The notes beneath the pieces were generated by a model, which saw only the letters and a list, made by a program, of their open reading frames with translations, was not told the DNA's origin and did not search any database. From Burkholderia sp. HI2500 (GTDB taxonomy: Bacteria > Pseudomonadota > Gammaproteobacteria > Burkholderiales > Burkholderiaceae), in assembly GCF_002223055.1 (NCBI RefSeq), contig NZ_NKFL01000004.1, forward strand, positions 248,001 through 312,000: a DNA stretch of 64,000 nt, read 5' to 3'. Both the position numbers and the translations under genes were made by a program. Shown in pieces: positions 45,282 to 53,911 of this stretch (position 1 is the stretch's first letter; each line of letters starts with the position of its first letter).

Positions 45282-46110
45282 CTCGGATTTAATGTGCCGA
45301 ACATCGTGGAGTATTTTTTATAACTTTATATGCATGTCGGGAAATTGTAACTTACTTTTTAGAATTTGTAACCAAATTCCTGCGAGGCGTCGGGTTACGA
45401 AATTTTTCATGGGCGGAGTCGCAACTATCAATCGGAAATTTTTGCTCTGTCGCAGTCGCGGGCGGGCATCCGGGACGCTATGTATTAATGGAGGGCGGGG
45501 CATGGCCGTGCCCGAGTGCCGGCCAGCTGGGGCGACGAAGCGGGAGTCGTTATTCAGGGTTAGATGAAAATATCGGCGCCACGAGAGCGCCGACTGAACT
45601 CGAAGGCAGTGCCGCCAGCGGAGCGGGCGAACAATGAATCAGGTGCAATTTAAAGAACTCGCCATGAATTCACTGAAAAGTAGATGATATTCATCTGACG
45701 TTTCAGGAGCGCGGCGCGAACCCGGTCGGATGGGGGCGAATATCGTGACGGCATTAGTCCGCGCAAGTGCAACGGAATCCGAATCGAAAGATTATTAAAT
45801 TAGTATTCCGTCGTAGTTGAAGTGGAGTCCGGATGCGATTCGTCGGTAATTCCAAGACTTGGTTTTGAATACATGCTCGCGTCGAGATTGCTGCCGGATC
45901 GATGCCTGGTGTTTTAGGGGAGGGGCGACGATCATTGTTGTGACCTGCACGTGGCGTGGCGCAGGTTTCGGCTGTGTATGGGCTTGTTCATCTTCCCCGG
46001 TCGGTATAACGGAGGTGTGTCGCTGTACTGGCGGGTGCCTGGCGCAGCCGACTTGTCCATCGAACGCGATTCACCCGAAATGTGCGTTGCGGTGGCAACA
46101 ATCTTTCCGG
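45282..46110. other. AT-rich gene-free region with hairpins
   Basis: An 829-base stretch with no convincing gene; a 91-codon frame at 45292-45567 resembles nothing I know. The left part is AT-rich and should contain the cysC promoter. A 7-bp hairpin tcggcgc/gcgccga sits at 45573-45593; on the minus strand it is followed by tattttc, so it could be a weak leftward terminator. A 15-bp palindrome agatgatattcatct sits at 45683-45697 and could be an operator. The long plus frame from 45859 is a shadow of the amidotransferase gene. Confidence 0.45.
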
Positions 46111-46944
46111 CTACTTGTGCCGCGGCCCGAACGGCCGCTGCTGCACATCGGCCCCCTGCGCAACGATCGCTGTGCTCTCCGGTACTTCCTCCCACGCGCC
46201 CCGCAAGTCGACGAGCGGCTCGGACACGACCATGAACGCGTCGTCGCCGGCTTCGGCGATGCGCGGGTTATGCGGATACAGCTCGTGCAGGTGCTTGAAC
46301 GACGTACTGTGGAACAGCGAGCGCGACTGCCGTTCGCTCGAATAGCGCACCGCGATGATCCGTTCGCCGTCGGTCGCGCAGATCGTCATGTTGAGCGGGT
46401 CGGCCACGCGATGCCGCGCGGCGCTTTCCTCGACCACGCCGACCATCCGCTCGAGCGCCGGCAGCGGCGTCTGCTCGAGGCCGTAGGTCAGCGCGAGGCG
46501 GAACATCAGTTCGGAGTCGGTCGAGCCTTCGAGCGTCGGGAACAGCGCGGGATCGACCTTCATCGTCAGGTCGCGGCGCAGCTTGTGGAAATCGCGGATC
46601 AGCCCGTTGTGCGCGAACAGCCAGCGGCCGTGGCGGAACGGGTGGCAGTTGGTTTCCTGCACGGGGGTGTCGGTGGCCGCGCGGATGTGCGCGATGAACA
46701 TCCGCGAGCGGATCGCGCGCGCGGCTTCGCGCAGGTTGCGGTCGTTCCACGCGGGATGCACGGAGCGGTAGCGGAACGGGAGTTCGTCGGGGCGCCCGTA
46801 CCAGCCGATGCCGAAGCCGTCGCCGTTGGTGGTCGTCGCCCCCAGCTCCGAATGCAGGCTCTGGTCGATCAGCGAGTGCTTCGCGCGGAACAGGACGGTC
46901 TCGAGATGAAGCGGATTACCCGTATAGGCGAGCCAGCGGCACAT
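46111..46944 (-). CDS. Class II glutamine amidotransferase (YafJ type)
   Basis: A 277-residue Ntn-type amidotransferase. The start MCRWLAYTGNPL places the nucleophile at Cys2, and AAGGAG lies 7 bases upstream of the ATG at 46944; a longer frame to 47049 would hide the N-terminal cysteine. Other family motifs are NGDGFGIGWYG, FIAHIRAATDTPVQETNCHPF and WLFAHNGLI. It probably hydrolyses a gamma-glutamyl amide; the physiological substrate of YafJ proteins is not settled. It appears monocistronic. Confidence 0.93.
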   Translation of the reverse strand: MCRWLAYTGNPLHLETVLFRAKHSLIDQSLHSELGATTTNGDGFGIGWYGRPDELPFRYRSVHPAWNDRNLREAARAIRSRMFIAHIRAATDTPVQETNCHPFRHGRWLFAHNGLIRDFHKLRRDLTMKVDPALFPTLEGSTDSELMFRLALTYGLEQTPLPALERMVGVVEESAARHRVADPLNMTICATDGERIIAVRYSSERQSRSLFHSTSFKHLHELYPHNPRIAEAGDDAFMVVSEPLVDLRGAWEEVPESTAIVAQGADVQQRPFGPRHK

Positions 46945-47128
46945 GGAGCGCTCCTTCACGATGGATCGTTCGCAGCATGGTAGCCGACTTCGCGGCGCAT
47001 CCGTGCCTGGGCGCACGCGGCCGGTCATTCGGGCAGGTAGGCTGGCCAATCTTCATACATCGGGTGCCTCTCCGGATGCGGGATGCGCAACCGCGCGGCC
47101 ATGCAGCCAATGCGGCCGGGCGCCACCG

Positions 47129-47155
47129 CCTGACGGCGACGCCGCGGCCGTCAGG
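47129..47155 (-). terminator. Hairpin downstream of the AhpD-like gene
   Basis: A perfect 9-bp stem (cctgacggc / gccgtcagg) with a 9-base loop lies 2 bases past the stop of the leftward AhpD-like gene. There is no T tract, so termination would be weak or Rho-assisted. Confidence 0.45.
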
Positions 47156-47156
47156 T

Positions 47157-47486
47157 TCACTCGCCGAGCGCGTCCATCACCCGCGCCGAATAGACGAGCG
47201 CCGCACCCGCGTTCAGCGCAATCGCGACGCCGAGCGCTTCCGCCACTTCCTCCTTGGTCGCGCCATGCTTGGCCGCTTCCGCGGTGTGCACGGCGATACA
47301 GCCGTCGCAGCGCGTCGTGACGGCGACCGCGAGCGCGATCAGTTCGCGCGTCTTCGCGTCGAGATGGCCCGTCTTGGCGCCGGCGCCCGACAGCGCCTTG
47401 TAGCCGGCCAGCGTATCGGGCGACAGCTTGGCGATCTCGCCGATGCGCGTCGAGAGTTCCTTCCGGTATTCGTTCCAGTTCAGCAT
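47157..47486 (-). CDS. AhpD-like / carboxymuconolactone decarboxylase family protein
   Basis: A 109-residue all-alpha protein of the CMD/AhpD family. The redox motif CDGCIAVH (CxxC plus His) and the segments RELIALAVAVTTRC and GATKEEVAEALGVAIALNAG match alkylhydroperoxidase AhpD-type members. The CxxC suggests peroxidase or thiol-reductase activity rather than decarboxylation. AAAGGA precedes the ATG by about 7 bases. It is divergent from the AraC-type regulator, which may control it. Confidence 0.93.
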   Translation of the reverse strand: MLNWNEYRKELSTRIGEIAKLSPDTLAGYKALSGAGAKTGHLDAKTRELIALAVAVTTRCDGCIAVHTAEAAKHGATKEEVAEALGVAIALNAGAALVYSARVMDALGE

Positions 47487-47615
47487 GATGCGTCCTTTCG
47501 AGTAGGGGTGGGGAGGGCGGCGGGGGCCGCGATCTCGGGCGATGCAGGGCTATTCTGATCGCTCGCGCTGAGGGTTTCGATACGCTAGAGTGTCAATTTT
47601 TAGCGCGATCGTCTC

Positions 47616-48563
47616 ATGGATGCGTTGAGTCAACTCCTGTCTCTGGGCCGCAGCCATGTCGAGCTCGACGTGCGCTGCCTGCTCGACGGGCCGTTCGCGA
47701 TGCCGCACGACCCGCTGCCGTCCGGCGAGGCGGCGTTTCACCTGGTGCTGGCCGGAACCTGCCGGCTGCGTACCGCGGACGGGCGCACGCTGCAGCTCGC
47801 CGACGGCGATTTCGTGCTGCTGCCCGCGGGGGGCGCGCACGACCTGCTCGATGCAGGGGCCGGCCGGTCGCGGCCGGCTGCGGCGCTGCGTGAACAGGGC
47901 GCCGGCGGCGGCGCGGTGCTGCCGGTCAAGTCGAATCTCGATCCGGCCGAACCGGGCGGCGCGAGCGTGGACCTGCTGTGCGGGCGGTTCGTCTATGCGC
48001 GCGGCGCGGGCGAATTGCTGATGCGCACGCTGCCGCACGTGCTGCATGTCGGGTTGCGCGAGGCGTCGGGGTTCGCGCCGCTGCAACTGCTGACGAGCGT
48101 GCTGCGCACCGAGGCGTCGAACGGGCAGCCGGGCGCCGGCGCGATCGTGAACGCGCTCGGCCAGGCGCTGCTCGCGTACGCGTTGCGCGCATACGGGCGG
48201 GGTGCGCGCGTGTCGTCCGGCTGGCTGGCACTGGCGGCCGACGCGCGGCTCGGCCCGTCGGTCCAGGCCGTGCTGCAGGCGCCGGAAAAACCGTGGACGG
48301 TCGAGTCGCTCGGCGACGCCTCCGCGATGTCGCGCGCGACGTACGCACGCCATTTCCGCGAGCGGGCCGGGATGAGCGTCGGCGCGTTCGTCGCGCAGAT
48401 CCGGATGATGCACGCGTGCGCGCTGCTGCAGGATACGCAGCGCGGGCAGGCGGAAATCGGTCAGGCGGTCGGCTACCAGTCCGAGGCTGCGTTCGGCAAG
48501 GCGTTTCGCGCTGTGCTCGGCACGACGCCGGGACGCTGGCGGCGGGCGCAGCGCGGCATGTAA
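47616..48563 (+). CDS. AraC-family regulator with cupin_6 sensor domain
   Basis: A 315-residue transcription factor. Residues about 10-190 form an AraC cupin-type ligand domain ([33 protein letters not shown]). Residues about 215-315 hold two helix-turn-helices ([23 protein letters not shown] and [20 protein letters not shown]) with the closing GTTPGRWRR. Divergent from the AhpD-like gene with a 129-base gap, the usual place for its target promoter. Confidence 0.93.
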   Translation: MDALSQLLSLGRSHVELDVRCLLDGPFAMPHDPLPSGEAAFHLVLAGTCRLRTADGRTLQLADGDFVLLPAGGAHDLLDAGAGRSRPAAALREQGAGGGAVLPVKSNLDPAEPGGASVDLLCGRFVYARGAGELLMRTLPHVLHVGLREASGFAPLQLLTSVLRTEASNGQPGAGAIVNALGQALLAYALRAYGRGARVSSGWLALAADARLGPSVQAVLQAPEKPWTVESLGDASAMSRATYARHFRERAGMSVGAFVAQIRMMHACALLQDTQRGQAEIGQAVGYQSEAAFGKAFRAVLGTTPGRWRRAQRGM

Positions 48564-48666
48564 GACTGCAAGCGACGCTGTCGTGGCACGCGCCAAAGCT
48601 GCTACCATGCGCGAAACGCAGTTCAACGAAAACGATTTCGAACAAAAAGAAAGAGAGGGCAAAGCA

Positions 48667-49110
48667 ATGAACCAGACCACCATCCAGCAGCCGTCGTTCG
48701 CGTTCGTGGCCGCATCGTGGGCCGCGCTGCTCGCCGGTTTCGCGGCATTCCTGATCGGTCTCTGGAACGCCGGCATGCAGCTCAACGAGAAGGGCTACTA
48801 CTTCACCGTGCTGGTGTTCGGTCTCTATGCGGCCATCTCGCTGCAGAAGAGCGTCCGCGACCGCGCGGAAGGCATTCCCGTCACCGGCATCTACTACGGC
48901 CTCAGCTGGATCGCGCTGCTGCTGTCGATCGCGCTGCTGGTCGTCGGCCTCTTCAACGCGACGCTGCAGTTGAGCGAGAAGGGCTTCTACGCGATGTCGT
49001 TCGTGCTCGCGCTGTTCGGCTCGGTCGCCGTGCAGAAGAACACGCGTGACTTGCAGAACGCGAAGCCGCGCTATCCCGACGCCGAATCGGCGCCGTCCGT
49101 CCAGGAGTGA
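48667..49110 (+). CDS. YiaA/YiaB-type inner-membrane protein
   Basis: A 147-residue membrane protein with two tandem YiaAB domains and four hydrophobic helices. The duplicated signature is seen as [37 protein letters not shown] and [37 protein letters not shown]. The ATG at 48667 has GAGAGGG upstream and starts just before the first helix; a longer frame to 48583 is not needed. Function unknown; E. coli members respond to envelope or peroxide stress. Confidence 0.92.
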   Translation: MNQTTIQQPSFAFVAASWAALLAGFAAFLIGLWNAGMQLNEKGYYFTVLVFGLYAAISLQKSVRDRAEGIPVTGIYYGLSWIALLLSIALLVVGLFNATLQLSEKGFYAMSFVLALFGSVAVQKNTRDLQNAKPRYPDAESAPSVQE

Positions 49111-49250
49111 CGGCACGCGAAGCGGGCGCCGTCCAGGCCGCCCGTTTTGCGACGACGGTCATGGGCGAACCCGCATTCGCCGATGCGCGGCGGGCTCCCC
49201 GCCCATTCGTTTCATCCATGCCGGTGCGCATGACGATGGAGATATTCCGG

Positions 49251-50315
49251 ATGCCAGACTTCACAGAAACCACGCGGCATGCCCGCGCGGCTGCCCGTGC
49301 CGTGGCGGCGCGGGCCGCGCTCGTGCTGGAGACGAACAACCTGCGCGGCGGCGCGGGGCTCGTGCAGGCCGTCGACAGCCTGAAGCGCCTCGTCTCGGCG
49401 CTGTCGAAGCAGACCGTGCCACCCGCGGCACTCGCGCAATGGATCATCACGCATGACGGGCTGCCGGCCGATGCGTGCCAGGAGATCGCCGCGCTGGCCG
49501 GCCGCCCGATCGACTTCTTCGAGATCGGCGCAAGCACCGGCTACTACGATGCGAAGAACGACGGGTTCGACCGCGTCGACGCGGCCCGTTGCGACATCGT
49601 CGTGTTCGGCGATGCCGATTGCAGGCCGGCCGACGACTGGCTCGAGCACCTGCTCGCACCGTTCGCGCGCGAAGCCGACGATGCGCCCGTCGCGGTGGCG
49701 GGGCGCACCAGCTATGCGCCGAACGTGCTCGGCATCGCGCTGACGTCGATCGATTTCATGTATTTCCCGAGCCCGCTGCGTGACGGTGCGACACGCAATT
49801 TCTACGCGAACAACGTCGCGTTCCGGCGCGACGTGTTCGCGCAATTCCGCTACGAGCCGCTCGACGGCGTCTATCGCGCGCATTGCCAGGTGATGGGGCT
49901 GCGGATGCAGGCAGCCGGCGTGGCCGTCGAGTTCGCACCGGCCGCGCACACCGAACATCGGCTGCCGGACACGCAACGCGAATCGCTGAAGCTGCGCTGG
50001 ATGCGCGGCGAGGACAGCGTCGGGCTGACGCCGTATCTCGTGAACGCGTACCTGCCGCGCGGCTGGCAGTGGCTCGGTCGCAGCGGCCCGCTCGGCCCGT
50101 TCTGCGTGATGGCGATGCGGCTCGGCTACAGCCTGCGCGCGCTGAATCATCAGCAGTTGCCGCAGCTTGGCGTCGCCCGCTATCTCGCGGCCGTCGGCGT
50201 CACGATCGCGGCGTCCGCCGTCGATACGCTCGGCGCACTCGCACGCGGTTTCGGTCTCGCCGGGCGTGCATCGGCCCGGCGCGATCTCGACGCGCTGTCC
50301 TATCACCGTCATTGA
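49251..50315 (+). CDS. GT2-type glycosyltransferase, first gene of a candidate glycolipid operon
   Basis: A 354-residue GT-A protein with a short N-terminal nucleotide-binding region (LVLETNNLRGG), the metal-binding segment DIVVFGDADCRPADDWL as DxD, and FYANNVAFRRDVF plus HTEHRL downstream, typical of GT2 enzymes. The C-terminus is partly hydrophobic. The ATG at 49251 is preceded by ATGGAG at 8-9 bases; upstream in-frame ATGs are possible. It begins a same-strand run of six genes ending in a desaturase. Donor and acceptor unknown. Confidence 0.83.
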   Translation: MPDFTETTRHARAAARAVAARAALVLETNNLRGGAGLVQAVDSLKRLVSALSKQTVPPAALAQWIITHDGLPADACQEIAALAGRPIDFFEIGASTGYYDAKNDGFDRVDAARCDIVVFGDADCRPADDWLEHLLAPFAREADDAPVAVAGRTSYAPNVLGIALTSIDFMYFPSPLRDGATRNFYANNVAFRRDVFAQFRYEPLDGVYRAHCQVMGLRMQAAGVAVEFAPAAHTEHRLPDTQRESLKLRWMRGEDSVGLTPYLVNAYLPRGWQWLGRSGPLGPFCVMAMRLGYSLRALNHQQLPQLGVARYLAAVGVTIAASAVDTLGALARGFGLAGRASARRDLDALSYHRH

Positions 50316-50380
50316 ACCGGCGCCGCGCATCACGCGCGGCCACGACACGCCGACACCCAGCATCCATCCTGACAACGACC

Positions 50381-51397
50381 ATGTCCACGCTCGCCACCCG
50401 TGTTGCCTGCCTCGCCCTGTTTGCCGCCAGCGTTGGCGCCCATGCCGCGCCGGTCGACCATGCGGGACGCGGGATCTACCACTTCGCATCGCAAAGCGGC
50501 TGCCCGTTCATGAACGCGGCAGCCGCGGACTGCAATCGCGTCGCGCTCGATGCGCCGGACGTTCACGCGAGCATCGATACCGATGCGCACGCGATCGTCT
50601 TCTCGAGCGATGCGACGCGCCGCACGAAGGACGTGCTCGGCGACGTGCTGCTGCAGGGCACGGGCGTCGACGGCGAAGGCCGGCGCGTGCCGCTGAGCGT
50701 GCACGTGCTGCTGCGTCGCGACGGCGCGAAATGGGACCGCGACGTGTACGTCCATGCCCCCGTGCACGGCACGTTCACGGAGGTCCGGATCGATCCGTAT
50801 CGCGTGCGGGTGAAGGAGGGTGAGGGCGAGCGCGACGTGCTCACGCCGGACGAAACGCTGGCACTGTTCGCGCATCCGTCGCTGGCATCGCGTCTCGCGC
50901 GGCATCTCGTGAAGGTGAGCGCGACCGATCCGAAGCAGCCGTTCGCGGACGACATCACGATTGGGCTTGGCGTCGGCGGCCTGACGAAGTCGGTCGCGCG
51001 TGCGAGCTTTACATCGAACGCGCCGCACGATGCCGACGTCGATCGCGCACTCGCATCCGGCACGTGGACGATTCGCTTCGATGCACTGAGCAATCACATT
51101 CCGGTGTGGGTCGCCCGGCGCGAGCTGTTCCTGTTCGGCCTGGACGGCAGCGCGCTGGTGAAGGACATGCTTACGCGCGGCTTCAGGAAGAACGACCGGA
51201 TCGAGTTCGGTGCGCGTGACGGTAATGGCTATCTGCGCGTCAACGGCCGCGAGGAAGCATTTGCGGGTGCAGCCGCATCCGCGCACGCGTTCATGCAGGA
51301 AAGCTTCATCGGCCTGATCCTCGGATGGCGTCGCGATCCGGCTGGCGCCGCGGCGGCTGCGACGAAATCCGCGTCTGCACGAGGCGAGCCGGCATGA
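50381..51397 (+). CDS. Secreted/periplasmic protein of unknown function
   Basis: A 338-residue protein I do not recognise. A signal peptide (TRVACLALFAASVGAHA, cleavage near residue 23) implies the periplasm. The mature part is rich in alternating beta pattern (VHASIDTDAHAIVFSS, PLSVHVLLRRDGAKWDRDVYVHAP, WTIRFDALSNHIPVWVAR), so a beta-sandwich or lipid-binding fold is plausible. There are two cysteines near the N-terminus (GCPF and DCNR). Its stop overlaps the start of the ferritin-like gene (ATGA), tying it to the lipid-enzyme genes downstream. Confidence 0.8.
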   Translation: MSTLATRVACLALFAASVGAHAAPVDHAGRGIYHFASQSGCPFMNAAAADCNRVALDAPDVHASIDTDAHAIVFSSDATRRTKDVLGDVLLQGTGVDGEGRRVPLSVHVLLRRDGAKWDRDVYVHAPVHGTFTEVRIDPYRVRVKEGEGERDVLTPDETLALFAHPSLASRLARHLVKVSATDPKQPFADDITIGLGVGGLTKSVARASFTSNAPHDADVDRALASGTWTIRFDALSNHIPVWVARRELFLFGLDGSALVKDMLTRGFRKNDRIEFGARDGNGYLRVNGREEAFAGAAASAHAFMQESFIGLILGWRRDPAGAAAAATKSASARGEPA

Positions 51398-52143
51398 GCG
51401 CGGCAGGCGAACTGCCGGCGTCGCCGCAGGCAGCGCACGATGCACGCTTCGATTGTCTCGAGGCGCCCGTGCCGCGCGGGGCGGCGCGGGTGCGCGCGTA
51501 CCTCGTCGATCGCCTCAAGCGGGCGGCGATCCGGCAGTTGCATCGCAGCGTGCATGGCGAGCGCTGGGTGTTGCGCATGTACCTGATCGGCGAGGAAGCG
51601 ACCGAGTGCGCGTTGCACGAGGACTGGACCGGACAGCCGCCGGACTGGCTTGCACCGCGGATCGAGCAGCACCTCGCGGACGAGCGTCGTCACGCCGCCG
51701 CGTTCGCCGATGCACTGCGCGAGCGCGGTGTCGCGCCGTCGACTGCACCGCATGAGCCCGACTGGTTGAGCCGGCGCAAGATCATGCGATGGCGCCGGCT
51801 TGCGCAGCGCCATGCGCCGCATTTCTCGCAAGGCGTGCTCGTGCCGGCCTATGCGACGGGCCTGTGCGCGGAACAGATGGCGATGCGCGTGCTCGCGCGT
51901 CACTGCGCGACGATCGGCGATGCCCATCCGTTGTACCCGCTGCTCTCGCGCGTGCTCGCCGACGAGACGCGGCATGTCCGGCTCTGCTCGGACACGCTGC
52001 GCCGTCTGGTTGCGCCGTCCGAGGCAGCGCATCTCGCCGCGTTGCTGAACGAGATCCGCGCGATCGAGGCCGGTTTCGGCGTGACGGGCGCGCTGGCGAT
52101 GGTCGCGGCCGGCTGGTTCCAGTCGCTTCGTCCGCGCGCATGA
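51394..52143 (+). CDS. Ferritin-like diiron protein
   Basis: A 249-residue helical protein with four carboxylate/histidine motifs of a diiron four-helix bundle: EEATECALHEDW, LADERRHAA (ExxH), CAEQMAMRV and LADETRHVRL (ExxH). Such proteins include fatty-acid and sphingolipid hydroxylases, ACP desaturases and N-oxygenases. ATGA overlaps at both ends couple it to its neighbours. Placed between glycosyltransferases and a desaturase, it most likely oxidises a lipid or its head group. Specific reaction unknown. Confidence 0.8.
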   Translation: MSAAGELPASPQAAHDARFDCLEAPVPRGAARVRAYLVDRLKRAAIRQLHRSVHGERWVLRMYLIGEEATECALHEDWTGQPPDWLAPRIEQHLADERRHAAAFADALRERGVAPSTAPHEPDWLSRRKIMRWRRLAQRHAPHFSQGVLVPAYATGLCAEQMAMRVLARHCATIGDAHPLYPLLSRVLADETRHVRLCSDTLRRLVAPSEAAHLAALLNEIRAIEAGFGVTGALAMVAAGWFQSLRPRA

Positions 52144-53297
52144 TGCCGCGCATCGTCTATCTCGCGACGGCCGACGCACGCGGCCACCTGATGCGCGCGC
52201 AACTGCTCGTGCATGCGCTGCGTGCGGCCGGCGCCCAGGTCGACGTGCTGACGACGTCCGATGCGGGGCAGGCGTTCCTGGCTGCGTTCGACATCGACGC
52301 GGCCGTGCTGTCCCGTCACTACGCGGTGCAGTTCGACGAACGCCAGAACATGCTGCGCGACGCGACCGATCGCAATGTCGCGCACTACGTGTTCAGGCCG
52401 ACGCGCATGCTGCGAGACATCGCGCGGCTGCGTGCGATCGTCCGCGATGCCGATCTCGTGGTCAACGACTCGTTTCATCCGGCGCTGCTGTTCATGGGGG
52501 CGATGCCGGGCTGGCGGCGCCGCATCGTCCACGTGTATGGCGGCAGCCTGCGCCGCGCGTTGACCGAGAATTTCGATGCACGGCTGCCGCGCGCACTGGC
52601 GCGTGCATTTGCACGGATCGTCGACTGGCAGATCGATTCGGCGCGGTGCTGCATCGAACACGACTTCGCGTACGATGCCGCCGATGACGTCCGGCGATCG
52701 TGCGCGCATTACCGTCTGCCGACGCCAGTGCCGATCGTCGCCGGGCAACCCGCTTCGGAACCGGCTGTAGCCGCCATTTATCTGAACCCGCACTTCCGCG
52801 ATATCGCGCTCGCCGATGCGTTGTCGGCTGGCATGCGCGACGCGGGGCTCGCCACCCATCGCGTGGGCGAGGGCTACGCCGGACACGACGGCTGGACCGG
52901 TGTCGACGCCGACTGGGTGACGCGCGCCGCCCATGCACCGCTGATCGTGTCGGCACCCGGCATGGCTGCGCTGTCGATCGCACGCGTGTATCACCGCCCG
53001 ATCCTGCTTGTGCAGTCCGACCAGCCCGAGCAGGCGAGCAACGCCGCTCGCGCTGCACGGCTGCAGCTCGTGCATCGCGTCGTCACTTGGCGCGGCGATG
53101 CGGGCGCGTTCCGGCAGGAAGTCGGGCAGGCCGCAGCCGAATTGATGCGCCATCCCGGTACGCAGGCAGGAACGATCGCCGGCCGCGAGCATGCGCGTGC
53201 GCGCGTCGACGCATGGACGTCGCGCCTCCTCGCGTTGCGTCCGCATGCGAAGGTGGCCGATGCGGAGACGCGATGCGAGGCGCCGGCACCACGATGA
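52140..53297 (+). CDS. GT-B-fold glycosyltransferase-like protein (MurG/GT28-like)
   Basis: A 385-residue protein with the N-terminal Rossmann start PRIVYLATADARGHLMRAQLLVHALRAAG, DADLVVNDSFHPALLF in the acceptor half, and a C-terminal half with PLIVSAPGMAALSIARVYHRPILLVQSDQPEQASNA. That last segment resembles the UDP-sugar site and shared-donor loop of MurG/UGT enzymes. It overlaps both neighbours by four bases. A glycolipid glycosyltransferase role is likely from family and context. Confidence 0.8.
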   Translation: MMPRIVYLATADARGHLMRAQLLVHALRAAGAQVDVLTTSDAGQAFLAAFDIDAAVLSRHYAVQFDERQNMLRDATDRNVAHYVFRPTRMLRDIARLRAIVRDADLVVNDSFHPALLFMGAMPGWRRRIVHVYGGSLRRALTENFDARLPRALARAFARIVDWQIDSARCCIEHDFAYDAADDVRRSCAHYRLPTPVPIVAGQPASEPAVAAIYLNPHFRDIALADALSAGMRDAGLATHRVGEGYAGHDGWTGVDADWVTRAAHAPLIVSAPGMAALSIARVYHRPILLVQSDQPEQASNAARAARLQLVHRVVTWRGDAGAFRQEVGQAAAELMRHPGTQAGTIAGREHARARVDAWTSRLLALRPHAKVADAETRCEAPAPR

Positions 53298-53911
53298 GTT
53301 CGCTGTCGTTTCGTGACGATCGCCGGCCCGATATCCGGCAGATGCTGGCCGCGACGTTCGGCATGGCAGCCGGCCTCGCGATCTTCTTTCTGCTGGAGCG
53401 TAGCGTCACGCCGCGCTACGTGTTTGCCACGTCGATCGATGCGCGGATTCCGTTCATCGCATGGTCGTGGTTCGTCTATGTCGGCTTCTTTCCGTTCGTG
53501 ATTGCGCTTGCCGCGTATGCGCGGCCGCTTGCGTTCGCCGCGTTCAAGGAGGCCGTGTTGATCGCGTTCGTGCTCGGTGTCGTGTGCTTCCTGCTGTTTC
53601 CGGAAGCTGTGCCGCGGCCCGACGTCGCGGAGATCGGCAATACGTTCGTACGCCACCGTCTCGCGCGCATGTGGCAGCTCGATCTCGCGGCCAATGGCTT
53701 TCCGAGCCTGCATGTCGCTGTAACGTGCCTTGCCTGCCGGATGCTGGTGGATCGGCGACGGCTCGTGACCGTGGCGGTCGGCCTGCTGATCTGCGCGTCG
53801 ACGCTGACGCTCAAGCAGCATACGGTTGTCGACGTGCTGGGTGGCGTGGCGCTCGCGATGGTCAGTGCGCTCTGGGTCGAGCGGCGATCGCTGCGCGGGA
53901 GGCTCGCGTGA
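53294..53911 (+). CDS. PAP2-superfamily membrane protein, IPC-synthase-like
   Basis: A 205-residue membrane protein with about six hydrophobic segments. It carries GFPSLHVA (the C2-type PSxH motif) and LKQHTVVDVLGG (C3-type HxxxD) but no clear KxxxxxxRP C1 motif. That pattern is closer to inositol-phosphorylceramide synthases and sphingomyelin-synthase-like head-group transferases than to classical PAP2 phosphatases. Overlaps on both sides place it in the operon. It may transfer or remove a phospho-head-group at the membrane. Confidence 0.82.
   Translation: MSSLSFRDDRRPDIRQMLAATFGMAAGLAIFFLLERSVTPRYVFATSIDARIPFIAWSWFVYVGFFPFVIALAAYARPLAFAAFKEAVLIAFVLGVVCFLLFPEAVPRPDVAEIGNTFVRHRLARMWQLDLAANGFPSLHVAVTCLACRMLVDRRRLVTVAVGLLICASTLTLKQHTVVDVLGGVALAMVSALWVERRSLRGRLA

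Noticed and set aside
45859..46983. 374-codon plus-strand frame
   Set aside because: Covers the minus-strand amidotransferase, which has Cys2, a good ribosome-binding site and family motifs; the plus frame has none.
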